From assembly GCF_014204495.1 (NCBI RefSeq), contig NZ_JACHLN010000002.1:1302001-1366000 (forward strand): DNA of 64,000 nucleotides, given 5' to 3'. The first letter of the stretch is position 1, and each line of letters starts with the position of its first letter. This document shows, one piece after another, positions 7,885-19,348 of the stretch. The notes below the pieces were generated by a model that saw only the letters and a list, made by a program, of their open reading frames with translations, did not search any database and was not told where the DNA came from. Source of the DNA: Sphingomonas kyeonggiensis (GTDB taxonomy: Bacteria; Pseudomonadota; Alphaproteobacteria; Sphingomonadales; Sphingomonadaceae). The position numbers and the translations under genes were made by a program.

Positions 7885-8775
7885 ATGAGCGAGCTCTTCT
7901 CCGCCGAACAGGCCCGCAAATGCCCGGTAGCGGGGTTCGCATACGCCTCGATCGCGTTGCTCGCGGGCGCGGCCGGCATCTACATGAACAACCCGAAGGA
8001 GGAGCAACCGCTCCTGGGAGCAGCCATCGTGCTCTTCATCCTCTTCACGCTCTGGTTTCTTAGCTGGGACAGCCGCGCAAGACGGGCAGCAGGCACGCCT
8101 TCCATCGATGCGAGCGGGCATCTGGTGGCCCGCAATCCGGTTCAGATCTTCCTCATCTGCCTCCTGCTGTCGGGCTGCACGATCACGATCAATCTGTACG
8201 GCACCAAATATATGGGCTCCAAAGCCGGAACCCCGCCGGGTCAGCCCCCCGCGCCCGCCGAAACGCCGCCTCCCACGCCCACGCCAAGCGCGTCGGGCAT
8301 GGCGGTCGACGACAAGGCGCAACCCCGCCCCGCCGACGCGGCGTCAAAGAGGAGCACCCCCAGCGTCGCGCGCGCTTCGCAACCGCCCGCCGGGGAGCTC
8401 AGCCTGACGCAGAAATTCTTCCCTGGTGTCGGCCGGATACTCGGCACGGAGCAACCTACGGCCGCGGCGTCGCCGCCCCCAGAGCCAAGCCAACTGGCGG
8501 CAGCGGGCACGATCTGGGTCCTCGTCGGCGACAAGATGCGCGCGTCCCAGTATGACAGCGACATGCGCGCGCTGGCCGCATTCGACAGCCTCGCCGAAGT
8601 CCAGCGCGCGAAAGAAGGGCGCCAGACTTTCTCGACCACAGGCCTGACAGCCCGCAGCTGCGTCCCACAGCAATCCATTGAGGCGTGCACGCCTCGATCG
8701 CCGCTCCCGGGCAAGCACCAGGCCACCGATTTCAAGGTCGCCGCCAATGGCGGCGTATGGGTTCAGATCGACTAG
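7885..8775 (+). CDS. Unrecognised membrane protein with Pro-rich linker
   Basis: 296 residues. Two hydrophobic helices lie at about 14-34 and 42-60, and a third hydrophobic run at 86-106 includes LLLSGC, a lipobox-like motif around Cys98. Residues 115-175 are rich in Pro, Ala and Thr, and a small C-terminal domain (about 200-296) has three Cys. The layout of membrane anchor, long Pro-rich arm and C-terminal domain is like TonB or other periplasm-spanning proteins, but I see no TonB-family sequence. Alternatively a GTG just before the third segment could start a separate lipoprotein. GAGG overlaps the upstream stop, so translation is probably coupled to the preceding gene. Confidence 0.6.
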   Translation: MSELFSAEQARKCPVAGFAYASIALLAGAAGIYMNNPKEEQPLLGAAIVLFILFTLWFLSWDSRARRAAGTPSIDASGHLVARNPVQIFLICLLLSGCTITINLYGTKYMGSKAGTPPGQPPAPAETPPPTPTPSASGMAVDDKAQPRPADAASKRSTPSVARASQPPAGELSLTQKFFPGVGRILGTEQPTAAASPPPEPSQLAAAGTIWVLVGDKMRASQYDSDMRALAAFDSLAEVQRAKEGRQTFSTTGLTARSCVPQQSIEACTPRSPLPGKHQATDFKVAANGGVWVQID

Positions 8776-8789
8776 CAGGAGACATTGTG

Positions 8790-9296
8790 ATGAGGTTGGC
8801 CCTGGTCCCGTTTGCGCTCGCACTCTGCGCTCCCGCCCCGGTGGCGGCGGAGCAGGATTACCCAAAGCATGTCTGCCTCTCGACCAGGGCCTATGGCCAG
8901 GTGCAGGGCTTCGGCAACTTCATCTTTTCCGGCCGCGTATCCGGCAGCGGCACCTCGGGAAGCTACGGCTATTGGGTGGTTGCGATCGACGCCGGGGAAG
9001 CAGCCTGGGCGCAGAGTGGTGGCGGAGTGCGCGGTCAGGCGGGTGACGTTCGCTTCGGGGTCTATAATGGCTCGGCCTATCCGCTCAGCTTCGTCGTGAT
9101 CGAGGTCCCGAACGAAGGCCAATATAACGATCTGCGCCTGCGCGCGCGCACGGGCGATCCATTGACGGTGAGCGACGGCAAGGTCGGCCCCTACCGGATC
9201 ATGTCCCGCCTCAACGACTGCACCTTCGACCTGTCGTCCTCGGACCTGGCCACGGCCGTGCCGACGGTGACGTCCAATCGATGCACTTGTCCGTGA
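8790..9296 (+). CDS. Unrecognised small secreted protein
   Basis: 168 residues, start ATG with AGGAGA seven bases ahead and 14 bases after the previous stop. Residues 1-20 are a signal peptide (ending PVAAEQ). The mature part is rich in Gly, Ser and aromatic residues (GFGNFIFSGRVSGSG, SYGYWVV), with four Cys (one at HVCLS, one at DCTF and the pair CTC at the end), which suggests a disulfide-bonded beta protein. I recognise no family. It is the third gene of a compact run with the secreted protein and the membrane protein before it. Confidence 0.55.
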   Translation: MRLALVPFALALCAPAPVAAEQDYPKHVCLSTRAYGQVQGFGNFIFSGRVSGSGTSGSYGYWVVAIDAGEAAWAQSGGGVRGQAGDVRFGVYNGSAYPLSFVVIEVPNEGQYNDLRLRARTGDPLTVSDGKVGPYRIMSRLNDCTFDLSSSDLATAVPTVTSNRCTCP

Positions 9297-9591
9297 CACC
9301 GGGATGACGTGTGCATGGAGTGCTCGAGCAGTAACTCGAGCACCCACAGCAGCCATCCTAAAAATTATACAAAATAATAATATACCCTCAAATCTTCACA
9401 TGATGAAATATAGCGATCCGCTAATAAATCATCCGGTGTAAATTGAATAACCGCAGAATCGGATCAATTATTACGCGGAGACTGTCTCGACCGAAATTAT
9501 ACACTCGATTACCATGGCGGGAGGACGGGGATCGCGTGACGTGGGGGAGACGTCAGCCCATCGCCTCGTTCTCCGAAAAGGGGGGACCATC
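9297..9591. other. AT-rich gap with a 9-bp stem inverted repeat
   Basis: This gap between two groups of unrecognised genes holds an inverted repeat, GTGCTCGAG at 9320-9328 and CTCGAGCAC at 9335-9343, with a six-base loop and no T-run. A strongly AT-rich stretch follows (about 9355-9510), out of keeping with the window. It is probably the promoter region of the two genes that follow. No convincing -35/-10 pair could be fixed. Confidence 0.4.
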
Positions 9592-9969
9592 ATGGCCGGG
9601 ATCCACATATCGAACCGGCGCGCGCTGAAGAAGCTCGAGCGCGCGCATGGCGGCGAAACACACAAGGCCAATATCATGCTGGCCAAGGTGGGCTTCGACT
9701 ATTTCGAGAAGCTGGAAGCCGTGCGGAGAGCGACAAACCTGCCACTCGAAAATGGCTTTGGCCCTTCGCCACATAATCCTGCCGGCGTGCTCGGCACGAC
9801 CTATCGCAAGGACGTGAACACGCTTCCACTCTATTTCGTGGAGGTGGCCCAGGCACTGAGCGCCACGAGCCAATACAGCTTCGATCCCAATGCCATCCCG
9901 GTCGCCGCGGCGATCAAAGAGACCTTATCGGCCTTCCAGGTTCGCATCTTCAAGCTGGCCAAGCCGTGA
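9592..9969 (+). CDS. Unrecognised small cytosolic protein
   Basis: 125 residues, basic N-terminus (ISNRRALKKLERAHGG), no signal peptide or membrane helix. An in-frame ATG at 9514 would add 26 residues, but the ATG at 9592 has a strong GGGGGGA site and is preferred. Its stop overlaps the GTG start of the next gene (GTGA), so the two are translationally coupled. No family recognised. Confidence 0.55.
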   Translation: MAGIHISNRRALKKLERAHGGETHKANIMLAKVGFDYFEKLEAVRRATNLPLENGFGPSPHNPAGVLGTTYRKDVNTLPLYFVEVAQALSATSQYSFDPNAIPVAAAIKETLSAFQVRIFKLAKP

Positions 9970-11384
9970 GGCGCGCCCGGCTTTCGGCATCGGCCGCCGC
10001 TTCGCTGGCACTCGCAAGCCAGGCCTATGCGGCGAATCCGCTGCACAAGGATGTCTGCATCCTGGACCCGGTCACCCAGCGCCAGGTGCTGGACCGCGAA
10101 AAGCTCGCGCTCTTCGTCCTCAAGGACAAGGGCATCGGCTGGCAATTCGGGCAATGGGCGCAGGCCCAGGCCACCGCGGAAGAAGCCGTCCTCGCGGCAG
10201 CCCTCCCACGCGGAACCACGGCCCCGCCTTCGGCCCGCCCCTCGCTCGCCGTCCGCATACTCCTGTGCAACGCGATCACCGACTGCAACTTCGACGGCAG
10301 CGACAAGCTGATTGCGGCGCAATTCCAGATTTCGGATATCCTGGGCGATAAGAGCGGCAGCTTCTCCAATCCGCGACACGCCAAGATTGCAGAATTCTAC
10401 AGCGACCCCTCAATCGTCGTGGAATGTGTCGAGCGTTCGCCGGGCAGGCCGATCGAGATCGCCGGCAGTGCGCCGCCGCCGCCGGAGTTCAATCTTCCGT
10501 TGAAGCTTCGCGGCAACACCGATTCCCTGATGTTCCTGCGCGGGCAGCCCGACTTCAAGGCTGCCGAGAAGGTGAATGTGAGTTTCACCGATGACGGGAT
10601 CGCCAGCAAGAAATCCGTCAAGCTGGTCGGCGTGCTGGGATGGGCCTTTCCCTTGATCGAAGGCGCGCCGGTGGCACCCGCCGACGATCCGCGCCCCCAT
10701 CCGCCCGCCTATGCCAATCTCGAGTTGATTCCCTATGCCGGGATCAACCACGACTTGTCGCGCGTGACGGGCCAGGCCCGGAAAGTCACTTCCAAGGACT
10801 GGCGCCTTGGGGCCGTTCTGATCGGACGCCAGAGTTCCAGTTTCGGCTCCGGCGACAAAGCCGGCTGGTCCCTGATGCACGTCATGGAGATGCGCCCGGA
10901 GCTGCTCTTCGACGATGTCAATCACGCCCAGATCGCCAGCGTCAATCTTCGCTATATGCCGGTTGCGAGCGAGATCTTCGGGCTCCCGGTCGGTCTCAAT
11001 GCTTATCGGCGTATCATCCCCAGCCGGGAATATTTCTTCTCCTATCGCCCGATCTTCGACATCCGCTTCAACAACGGCACCTTCACGAAGCAGGGTGATC
11101 GACCCGATCTTCAGGCGCAGGATTTCAGCCGCATCGGCACCCAGTTCGGTTTCGCGATCAGCCACGACAATTTCCGCTTCCCGATCGATCTGACCGTCAC
11201 CGAAACCTATATGCACGCGTTGTCGGGCTATCCCCGGGACCTGTCACAATTCCGTTCCGTGCTCTCCCTGAGCTTCGACACGAACAATTATTTCGGCCTC
11301 GACCTCAGCTATGTGAAAGGCAAGCGGGAGGACCTGCTCGCGCGCGAGGAGAAATGGAGCGTGGCCTTCACTGCCCGCTATTAG
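9966..11384 (+). CDS. Unrecognised secreted protein with barrel-like C-terminus
   Basis: 472 residues from a GTG overlapping the previous stop. Signal peptide 1-22 (ending QAYA), then a globular part (25-180) with Cys at DVCILD, LLCNAITDCNF and VVECV. From about 215 a series of amphipathic strands (YANLELIPYAGINHD, WRLGAVLIGRQ, FGFAISHDNF, LSLSFDTNNYFGLDLSY) ends in FTARY with a terminal Tyr, as in outer-membrane barrels. The plan matches the 306-residue protein at the other end of this block, though the two share no obvious sequence. Function unknown. Confidence 0.6.
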   Translation: MRRARLSASAAASLALASQAYAANPLHKDVCILDPVTQRQVLDREKLALFVLKDKGIGWQFGQWAQAQATAEEAVLAAALPRGTTAPPSARPSLAVRILLCNAITDCNFDGSDKLIAAQFQISDILGDKSGSFSNPRHAKIAEFYSDPSIVVECVERSPGRPIEIAGSAPPPPEFNLPLKLRGNTDSLMFLRGQPDFKAAEKVNVSFTDDGIASKKSVKLVGVLGWAFPLIEGAPVAPADDPRPHPPAYANLELIPYAGINHDLSRVTGQARKVTSKDWRLGAVLIGRQSSSFGSGDKAGWSLMHVMEMRPELLFDDVNHAQIASVNLRYMPVASEIFGLPVGLNAYRRIIPSREYFFSYRPIFDIRFNNGTFTKQGDRPDLQAQDFSRIGTQFGFAISHDNFRFPIDLTVTETYMHALSGYPRDLSQFRSVLSLSFDTNNYFGLDLSYVKGKREDLLAREEKWSVAFTARY

Positions 11385-11548
11385 GACAGCTTCCGTCACC
11401 AGCACGGTCAGGCGGCGGGCGAAGTCGGCGCGCTAATCTCTAGGTCCAGGACGAGCACACCGCTTCCACCAGCTCACCGGTACGCCGGCCACCGGCTGGC
11501 GGCGGCTGCACAGGCACCTTGTCGATCCGCCCCAGCCCGCAGCACCGC

Positions 11549-12232
11549 TCACGCCATCAGGCGATAGCCCACCCCAGGCTCGTTGCGGATCGCCGAAGGC
11601 ACCGCCGGATCCTCCTCCAGCTTGCGCCGCACACCCCGCGCTGCAACCCGCAGATATTCCACGTCATTCTCATGCCCCGGCCCCCAGACGGTGCGGAGAA
11701 GCTGGCTATGCGTCACCACCCGGCCGGGATGCTTGGCCAGTTCGGCGAGGAAGCCGAACTCCTTCGGGGTCAGATGGACCTCCTCCCCGCCCTTGCGGAC
11801 CAGCCGGGCACCGAGATCGACCTCGACCGTGCCGAAGCGGACCACCGGCATCTCGGCCTCGGCGGAGAGGCGGTGGCGCAGCGCGGTGCGGATGCGGGCC
11901 AGCACTTCTTCGGTATCGAAGGGCTTGGTGACGTAATCGTCGGCACCCAGGTCGAGCGCGGTGACCTTCTGCTCGGTCGCATCCCGCGCCGAGACGACGA
12001 GCACCGATGCACCCGCCGCCTTGAGCAACGGTACCAGTTCCAGCCCGTCGCGATCCGGGAGCCCCAGGTCGAGCAGCACCGCCTCGGGCTTGTCGATCTG
12101 CACCGCAGCCAGCGCCTCGCGCGCGTTCGCCGCCTCGACCACGCGGTAACCGACCCGGGTCAGCCCGGCGCTGAGCAACCGGCGAATGGCGGGTTCGTCG
12201 TCCACCACGAGGATCTTGGGCTGCTGGCTCAT
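11549..12232 (-). CDS. kdpE: KdpE response regulator
   Basis: 227 residues, OmpR/PhoB type. The receiver domain has the acidic pocket VVDDE (9-13), phospho-acceptor Asp55 in LLDLGLPD and the conserved Lys of VTKPF. The DNA-binding winged helix ends NEPGVGYRLM. It activates kdp transcription when KdpD senses low K+ or osmotic stress. Its start overlaps the kdpD stop by four bases (ATGA), and it is the last gene of the kdp operon. The 164 bases after its stop, up to the unrecognised gene's end, show nothing recognisable. Confidence 0.95.
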   Translation of the reverse strand: MSQQPKILVVDDEPAIRRLLSAGLTRVGYRVVEAANAREALAAVQIDKPEAVLLDLGLPDRDGLELVPLLKAAGASVLVVSARDATEQKVTALDLGADDYVTKPFDTEEVLARIRTALRHRLSAEAEMPVVRFGTVEVDLGARLVRKGGEEVHLTPKEFGFLAELAKHPGRVVTHSQLLRTVWGPGHENDVEYLRVAARGVRRKLEEDPAVPSAIRNEPGVGYRLMA

Positions 12233-14883
12233 TCGCCGGCGCTTCCTTTGCGCAACAGGGTTTCGGGAAAGCGGATCGTGAACACCGCGCCGCCGCCATC
12301 GGGACGATTGGCGGCGAAAACGGACAGACCCATCGCCTCGGCAAAGCCCTTGACGATGGCGAGACCCAAACCAGTCCCGCCCTTGCGGTCCGAACCCTCG
12401 ATCCGGGTGAAGGTCTCGAAGATCCGCGCCTCGTCGCCGGGCGGCAGGCCGGGGCCCTCATCGGTGACGCTCAAGGTCATGCTGCCCGGCTGGCGACGCG
12501 CGGCGATCAGGATCGGCGAGCCGGGATCGCCATATTTGCCGGCATTCTCGATCAGGTTGATCAGGCAATGGTGGAACAGCTGCGGATCGACCGAGACGAA
12601 CGGCAGCTCGGGGGGCACGTCGAGCCGGATCGGATGATCCTCCAGCACGCGGCGCAGATCATGCACCGCCGCCGCAGCCGCTTCGGCCAGGTCGACCGGC
12701 TCGATCGACTGGCGAAGCGCGCCGGATTCGATCCGGACCATGTCGAGCAGATTGGCGACGAAGCGGTTGAGCCGCTCCGCCTCGGACCGGGCTGCGGAGA
12801 GCTGTTCGCCTTGCAGGTCGCTCGCCGGCTGCATCTCGCCGAGCATGCCGAGGATCGTGGTGAGCGGGGTGCGCAGGTCATGGCTGACCGAGGAGAGCAA
12901 GGCGGCGCGCAGCCGGTCCCGCTCCTTGAGCTGGGTGATCGTCGCCATCTCGGTTTCCAGCGAGACGCGTTCCAGCGCCAGCGCGGCCTGGTCGATCAGG
13001 CTGAGCAACAGCGGCAGCTGGTCCGAACGCAGCGGTGCTGTCGCATCGGGATTGGCGAGCCCGAACACGCCGAGGACACGGTCGCCTGTGGCCAGCGGAT
13101 TGAACAGCCATTCGGACGCGGTGAGCGTGTCCGAGCCGCGCCCGGCGGGCTGGTTCTGGTCATAGGCCCATTGCGCGGCAGCCAGTTCGAGCGTTTCCAG
13201 CCCCGGATCGGCAGGGTGCGCGGCGGCCAGCTCCAGCCTGCCGCCCTCCGGCAGCAGCAGCACTGTATGGGCGCCGAACAGGCGAGAGACTTCGGAGCAG
13301 AGCACCGCGCCCAGCTCCTCGCGGGTACTCAGGCCGGTAAGCATCCGGGCGAAACCAGCGAGCGAACTGTTCTGCGCGGCGCTGCGCCGTGCAAGGTCCG
13401 CCTGAACACGGACGCGGGCGGCAAGCTGGCTGGAGACCACCGCCACGCCGAGCAGCACCAGCACGGTCAGGATGTTGCGCGGATCCTGGATGGTGAAAGT
13501 GTGGGTCGGCGGGATGAAGAAGAAATTATAGGCGAGCGAGGAGACCAGCCCGGTGATCACGCCGGGCCAGACCCCATAGCGCGTCGCGGCGACCATCACT
13601 GGCAGCAGGTAGAGCAGCCCGATATTGGTGATAGCCTCTTGCGGGAACAGCGCGCCGCCAAAGGTGACCAACGCCGTGAGGCCCAGCGACACCACATAGG
13701 CTTCCCGCGTACCGAGATCGATTGCCGGGCGCACCGGCACCGCGCGCGGCTCGGCCGCCATCGGCAGGACATGGACCGCGACGCCCTGCGTCTCGCGCAC
13801 CAGCCGATCGACCACCGAGCCGTGGCGCAGCTCGAACCAGCGCGAGCGCACCGACTTGCCGACAATCAGCTGGGTGGCGCGGGCTTCGGTGGTGAAGCGC
13901 TTGAGCCCCTCGATCACCGATTCCGCCGGCACCGTCGCCACCTGCCCGCCCAGCTGGCTGGCGAGATGAAGCGAGGCGGCAACCTGGGCATTCTGGGCAT
14001 CGCTCAGCCGGGCGGTGCGCGGCGTCTCGATATGCACCGCGGTCCAGGGCGCGCGCAGGCCATCGGCGATGCGCTTGGCGGCGCGGACCAGCTCGGCCGA
14101 GCCGGGCAGCTCGCTTACCGCCACTACCAGCCGCTCGCTCGCCGCCCAGGTGCCTGCCAGCGCATGGGTCCGCAGATAGTCGAGCATCTGCGCATCGACC
14201 GCCTGGGCGGCGCGGCGCAGCGCGAGTTCGCGCAATGCGGTGAGGTTCGACTTGGAAAAGAAGTGGCCGAGCGCGCGGGTCGCTTCCTCGGGCACATAGA
14301 CCTTGCCCTCGCGAAGCCGCTCGATCAGCTCGTCGGGCGGGAGATCGACGATCTCGATATCCGCCGCTTCGAGCACACGATCCGGAACGGTTTCGCGCAC
14401 CCGCACCTTGGTGAAGCTGGCGACGACGTCGTTCAGGCTTTCCAGATGCTGGATGTTGACCGTCGAGAAGACGTCGATCCCGGCGGCGAGCAGCTCCTCG
14501 ACATCCTGGTAGCGCTTGTCGTGCCGGCTGCCGGCCGCATTGGTGTGGGCGAGCTCGTCGACCAGCACCAGCTGCGGCGCGCGGGCGAGGATCGCGTCGA
14601 TATCCATCTCGGCAATGCTGCGGCCATGATATTCGACCGGCCGGCGCGGCACGATCTCGAGGCCATGGACCAGCGCCTCGGTCTCGGCGCGGCCATGCGT
14701 CTCGACCACGCCGATGACGACGTCCACGCCCGCCTTGCGCCGCGCCGCGGCCTCGGTGAGCATCTCATAGGTCTTGCCGACCCCCGGCGCCGCGCCGAGG
14801 AACACCTTCAGACGGCCAACGCCCTCCTGCGCGGCGGCGCGCAGAAGGGCATCAGGATCGGGTCGATTGTCTTCCGCGCTCAC
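12229..14883 (-). CDS. kdpD: KdpD turgor/K+ sensor histidine kinase
   Basis: 884 residues, normal length. The N-terminal KdpD domain has a Walker A motif GAAPGVGKT (30-38) and VLVDELAHTN. A universal-stress-like domain follows, then four transmembrane helices (about 395-500), a GAF-like region and the kinase core. That core has SSVSHDLRTPL with phospho-acceptor His near 668, NLIENAGKYG, DEGPGLPPGD and GGTGLGLAI. It phosphorylates KdpE. It overlaps kdpC upstream and kdpE downstream by four bases each, so all three are translated as a unit. Confidence 0.96.
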   Translation of the reverse strand: MSAEDNRPDPDALLRAAAQEGVGRLKVFLGAAPGVGKTYEMLTEAAARRKAGVDVVIGVVETHGRAETEALVHGLEIVPRRPVEYHGRSIAEMDIDAILARAPQLVLVDELAHTNAAGSRHDKRYQDVEELLAAGIDVFSTVNIQHLESLNDVVASFTKVRVRETVPDRVLEAADIEIVDLPPDELIERLREGKVYVPEEATRALGHFFSKSNLTALRELALRRAAQAVDAQMLDYLRTHALAGTWAASERLVVAVSELPGSAELVRAAKRIADGLRAPWTAVHIETPRTARLSDAQNAQVAASLHLASQLGGQVATVPAESVIEGLKRFTTEARATQLIVGKSVRSRWFELRHGSVVDRLVRETQGVAVHVLPMAAEPRAVPVRPAIDLGTREAYVVSLGLTALVTFGGALFPQEAITNIGLLYLLPVMVAATRYGVWPGVITGLVSSLAYNFFFIPPTHTFTIQDPRNILTVLVLLGVAVVSSQLAARVRVQADLARRSAAQNSSLAGFARMLTGLSTREELGAVLCSEVSRLFGAHTVLLLPEGGRLELAAAHPADPGLETLELAAAQWAYDQNQPAGRGSDTLTASEWLFNPLATGDRVLGVFGLANPDATAPLRSDQLPLLLSLIDQAALALERVSLETEMATITQLKERDRLRAALLSSVSHDLRTPLTTILGMLGEMQPASDLQGEQLSAARSEAERLNRFVANLLDMVRIESGALRQSIEPVDLAEAAAAAVHDLRRVLEDHPIRLDVPPELPFVSVDPQLFHHCLINLIENAGKYGDPGSPILIAARRQPGSMTLSVTDEGPGLPPGDEARIFETFTRIEGSDRKGGTGLGLAIVKGFAEAMGLSVFAANRPDGGGAVFTIRFPETLLRKGSAGE

Positions 14884-15479
14884 TCGGCCGCTTTTGCGCC
14901 CGAGGCCACCCGCTTGTCGAGGTCGCGATTGAGCGCCAGCACATTGACGCGCGGCTCGCCCAGAAAGCCGAGCAGTGGCTGCTCGACATGGCCATTCACG
15001 ATAGCACGCACCTTCTCCACGCTCAGGCCGCGCGCCTTGGCGACGCGATCGACCTGGTAAAAGGCCGCCTCGGGGCTGATTTCAGGGTCGAGCCCCGAGG
15101 CGGAGGTGGTCACCAGATCGGCGGGAACCGAGTTTCCTGGTGTGGTGCGGGTCGCGGCGATGTCCTTCGCCACGCGATCGGAAAGGGTCTGCGACGCCGG
15201 GCCGAGGTTCGAGCCGGCCGAGGCGGTCGGATCATTGCCATTGGCGCCGGCGGCCGAGAGGCGGCCGTGGAAATAGCCGGGGCTGGCGAAGTTCTGGCCG
15301 AGCAGCTCGGAGCCGCGGACCTGGCCATTTTCCTCGATCAGGCTGCCATTGGCCTGATGCGGGAAGGCGACTTGGCCGATCCCGGTGAGCGCCGCCGGAT
15401 AGGCGATGCCGAGCAGGGCGGCGAAGAGCAGCGTCAGCACAAGTGCCGGACGGAGCGCGGTGGTGAAATCCTTGAGCAT
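14880..15479 (-). CDS. kdpC: KdpC subunit of K+-transporting ATPase
   Basis: 199 residues with one N-terminal membrane helix (about 10-32) and a periplasmic domain carrying family sequences GSELLGQNF, YFHGRLSAAG and the C-terminal NVLALNRDLD. KdpC stabilises the KdpFABC complex. It is separated from kdpB by 129 bases holding an inverted repeat, whereas the other kdp genes are 11-12 bases apart or overlap. Confidence 0.95.
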   Translation of the reverse strand: MLKDFTTALRPALVLTLLFAALLGIAYPAALTGIGQVAFPHQANGSLIEENGQVRGSELLGQNFASPGYFHGRLSAAGANGNDPTASAGSNLGPASQTLSDRVAKDIAATRTTPGNSVPADLVTTSASGLDPEISPEAAFYQVDRVAKARGLSVEKVRAIVNGHVEQPLLGFLGEPRVNVLALNRDLDKRVASGAKAAE

Positions 15480-15496
15480 TGGTTTCTTCCTTCAAA

Positions 15497-15600
15497 GCCC
15501 CTCCCCTTCAGGGGAGGGGTTGGGGTGGGGCCTGTCCGCGAGCTTCGGTCTCGGTGAGACACCTGCCCCACCCCCATCCCCTCCCCTGAAGGGGAGGGGC
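15497..15600. repeat. Inverted repeat between kdpB and kdpC
   Basis: The arms at 15497-15530 and 15566-15600 are imperfect reverse complements (one mismatch, one extra base). Each carries its own palindrome CCCCTCCCCTTCAGGGGAGG or the reverse. It is REP-like and lies inside an operon, so it could trim the mRNA or reduce downstream expression. Confidence 0.75.
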
Positions 15601-15608
15601 GAGTTTGA

Positions 15609-17621
<2,013 letters not shown>

Positions 17622-17632
17622 GGAAATGGACC

Positions 17633-19336
17633 TCAGAAGAGCTGGCCATGGATCATCGCGAGATGATCGGCGATGGGACCAAGCGCGAGGCTGGGGAGGA
17701 ACGTCAGGCCGCCCAGCACCAGGATGATGCCGACGAGCAGGCCGATCCAGAGCAGGCCGGTGGTCGGGAACGAACCGGCGCTTTCCGGATGCACCTTCTT
17801 CGCGGCCAGGCTGCCGGCGATGGCGAGCACGGGCACGATGATGAAGAAGCGGCCCACCCACATCGCGACACCGAGCAGCCCGTTGTAGAAGGGCGTGCCC
17901 GAAGTGATGCCGGCGAATGCCGAGCCGTTATTGGCGGCGGCGGAGGTGAAGGCGTAGAGGATCTCGCTGAAGCCGTGCGGCCCCTTGTTGAGCGGACCCG
18001 CCAGCCCTGCCGGCAGCACCGAGGCGAGCGCAGTGCCGCCCAGGATCATCAGCGGCAGCACCGCGATGGCCAGCACGGCGAACTTCACTTCGCGGCTCTC
18101 GATCTTCTTGCCGACATATTCCGGCGTGCGGCCGACCATCAGGCCCGCGACGAACACCGCGAGGATGGCGAACAGCAGGAAGCCATAGATGCCCGCGCCG
18201 ACGCCGCCGACCACGACTTCGCCCAGCTGCATGTTGAACAGCGGCACCAGGCCGCCGATCGCGGTGAAGCTGTCGTGCATCGCGTTGACCGCGCCGCACG
18301 AGGCCGCGGTGGTGACGGTGGCAAAGAGTGCGCTGGCGGCGATGCCGAAGCGGGTTTCCTTGCCCTCCATGTTGCCGCCCGGCAGGCCCAGGTGGTGCAG
18401 CACCGGGTTGCCGGCGGCTTCCTGCCAATAGGTCACGCCCGCGCCGATCAGGAACAGGGTGAGCATCGCGGCGAGGATCGCCCAGCCCTGGCGGGTGTTA
18501 CCGACCGCCTTGCCGAAGGTGTAGGTGAGGCCGACGCCGAGGACGAAGATCGACAGCATCTGGATGAAGTTGGTCAGCGCGCTCGGGTTCTCGAACGGGT
18601 GCGCCGAGTTGGCGTTGAAGAAGCCGCCGCCATTGGTGCCGAGCATCTTGATCGCTTCCTGCGAAGCGACCGGCCCGAGCACGATCGACTGCTTGGCGCC
18701 CTCGAGCGTGGTCGCATCGACGATCGTGCCGAAGGTCTGCGGCACGCCGCTGGCGATCAGGTAGATCGCATAGACCACGCAGATCGGCAGCAGGACGTAG
18801 AGCGTCACCCGGGTCATGTCGGCCCAGAAATTGCCGATCCCGCTCGCCTGCTTGCGGGCGAAGCCGCGGAACAGCGCGAAGGCGATGGCGATGCCGGTGG
18901 CCGCCGACAGGAAGTTGTGGATGGTCAGCCCCAGCATCTGGCTGAGGTTCGAGAGCGCGCCCTCGCCGGCATACCATTGCCAGTTGGTGTTGGTGGTGAA
19001 GCTGATCGCCACGTTCATCGCGCCGTCGGGCGAGAGGCCGGCGAGCCCGCGCGGGTTCATCGGCAGCACGTCCTGGAAACGCAGCACGAGGTAGGTGAAC
19101 AGCAGCGTGACCAGCTGGAAGGCCAGCATGTGCAGCGCATAGCGGCGCCAGCTCTGCTCGGCGTTGGGATCGACGCCGGCAAGCTTGTAGAAGCCGCGCT
19201 CGACAGGGCCGAGCACGGTGTGGAGCGGCGTGCGCCGCCCTTCATAGATGGCGAACAGCCACAGCCCCACCGGCTTTGCGAGCGCGACGAGGATGAGCGT
19301 GAAGACGAGGATCAGCATCCAGCCCTGGACGGTCAT
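17633..19336 (-). CDS. kdpA: KdpA K+-translocating subunit
   Basis: 567 residues with about ten transmembrane helices and the four pore-loop repeats typical of the superfamily of K+ transporters. Recognisable filter segments are [31 protein letters not shown] (about residue 230), [12 protein letters not shown] and [11 protein letters not shown]. It binds and channels K+ in the KdpFABC complex. kdpF ends 12 bases upstream. Confidence 0.97.
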   Translation of the reverse strand: MTVQGWMLILVFTLILVALAKPVGLWLFAIYEGRRTPLHTVLGPVERGFYKLAGVDPNAEQSWRRYALHMLAFQLVTLLFTYLVLRFQDVLPMNPRGLAGLSPDGAMNVAISFTTNTNWQWYAGEGALSNLSQMLGLTIHNFLSAATGIAIAFALFRGFARKQASGIGNFWADMTRVTLYVLLPICVVYAIYLIASGVPQTFGTIVDATTLEGAKQSIVLGPVASQEAIKMLGTNGGGFFNANSAHPFENPSALTNFIQMLSIFVLGVGLTYTFGKAVGNTRQGWAILAAMLTLFLIGAGVTYWQEAAGNPVLHHLGLPGGNMEGKETRFGIAASALFATVTTAASCGAVNAMHDSFTAIGGLVPLFNMQLGEVVVGGVGAGIYGFLLFAILAVFVAGLMVGRTPEYVGKKIESREVKFAVLAIAVLPLMILGGTALASVLPAGLAGPLNKGPHGFSEILYAFTSAAANNGSAFAGITSGTPFYNGLLGVAMWVGRFFIIVPVLAIAGSLAAKKVHPESAGSFPTTGLLWIGLLVGIILVLGGLTFLPSLALGPIADHLAMIHGQLF

Positions 19337-19348
19337 GGAAGGCTCCGA

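Noticed and set aside
6625..11548. Integrative island at tRNA-Thr with attachment repeats
   Set aside because: I saw no integrase and no second copy of the tRNA 3' end in the gaps downstream, so only the weaker claim of an accessory-looking block is kept.
12568..15060. Long plus-strand open frame (830 codons) opposite kdpD and kdpC
   Set aside because: A shadow frame caused by high GC at third positions of kdpD; its product is Arg/His/Gln-rich with no family features.
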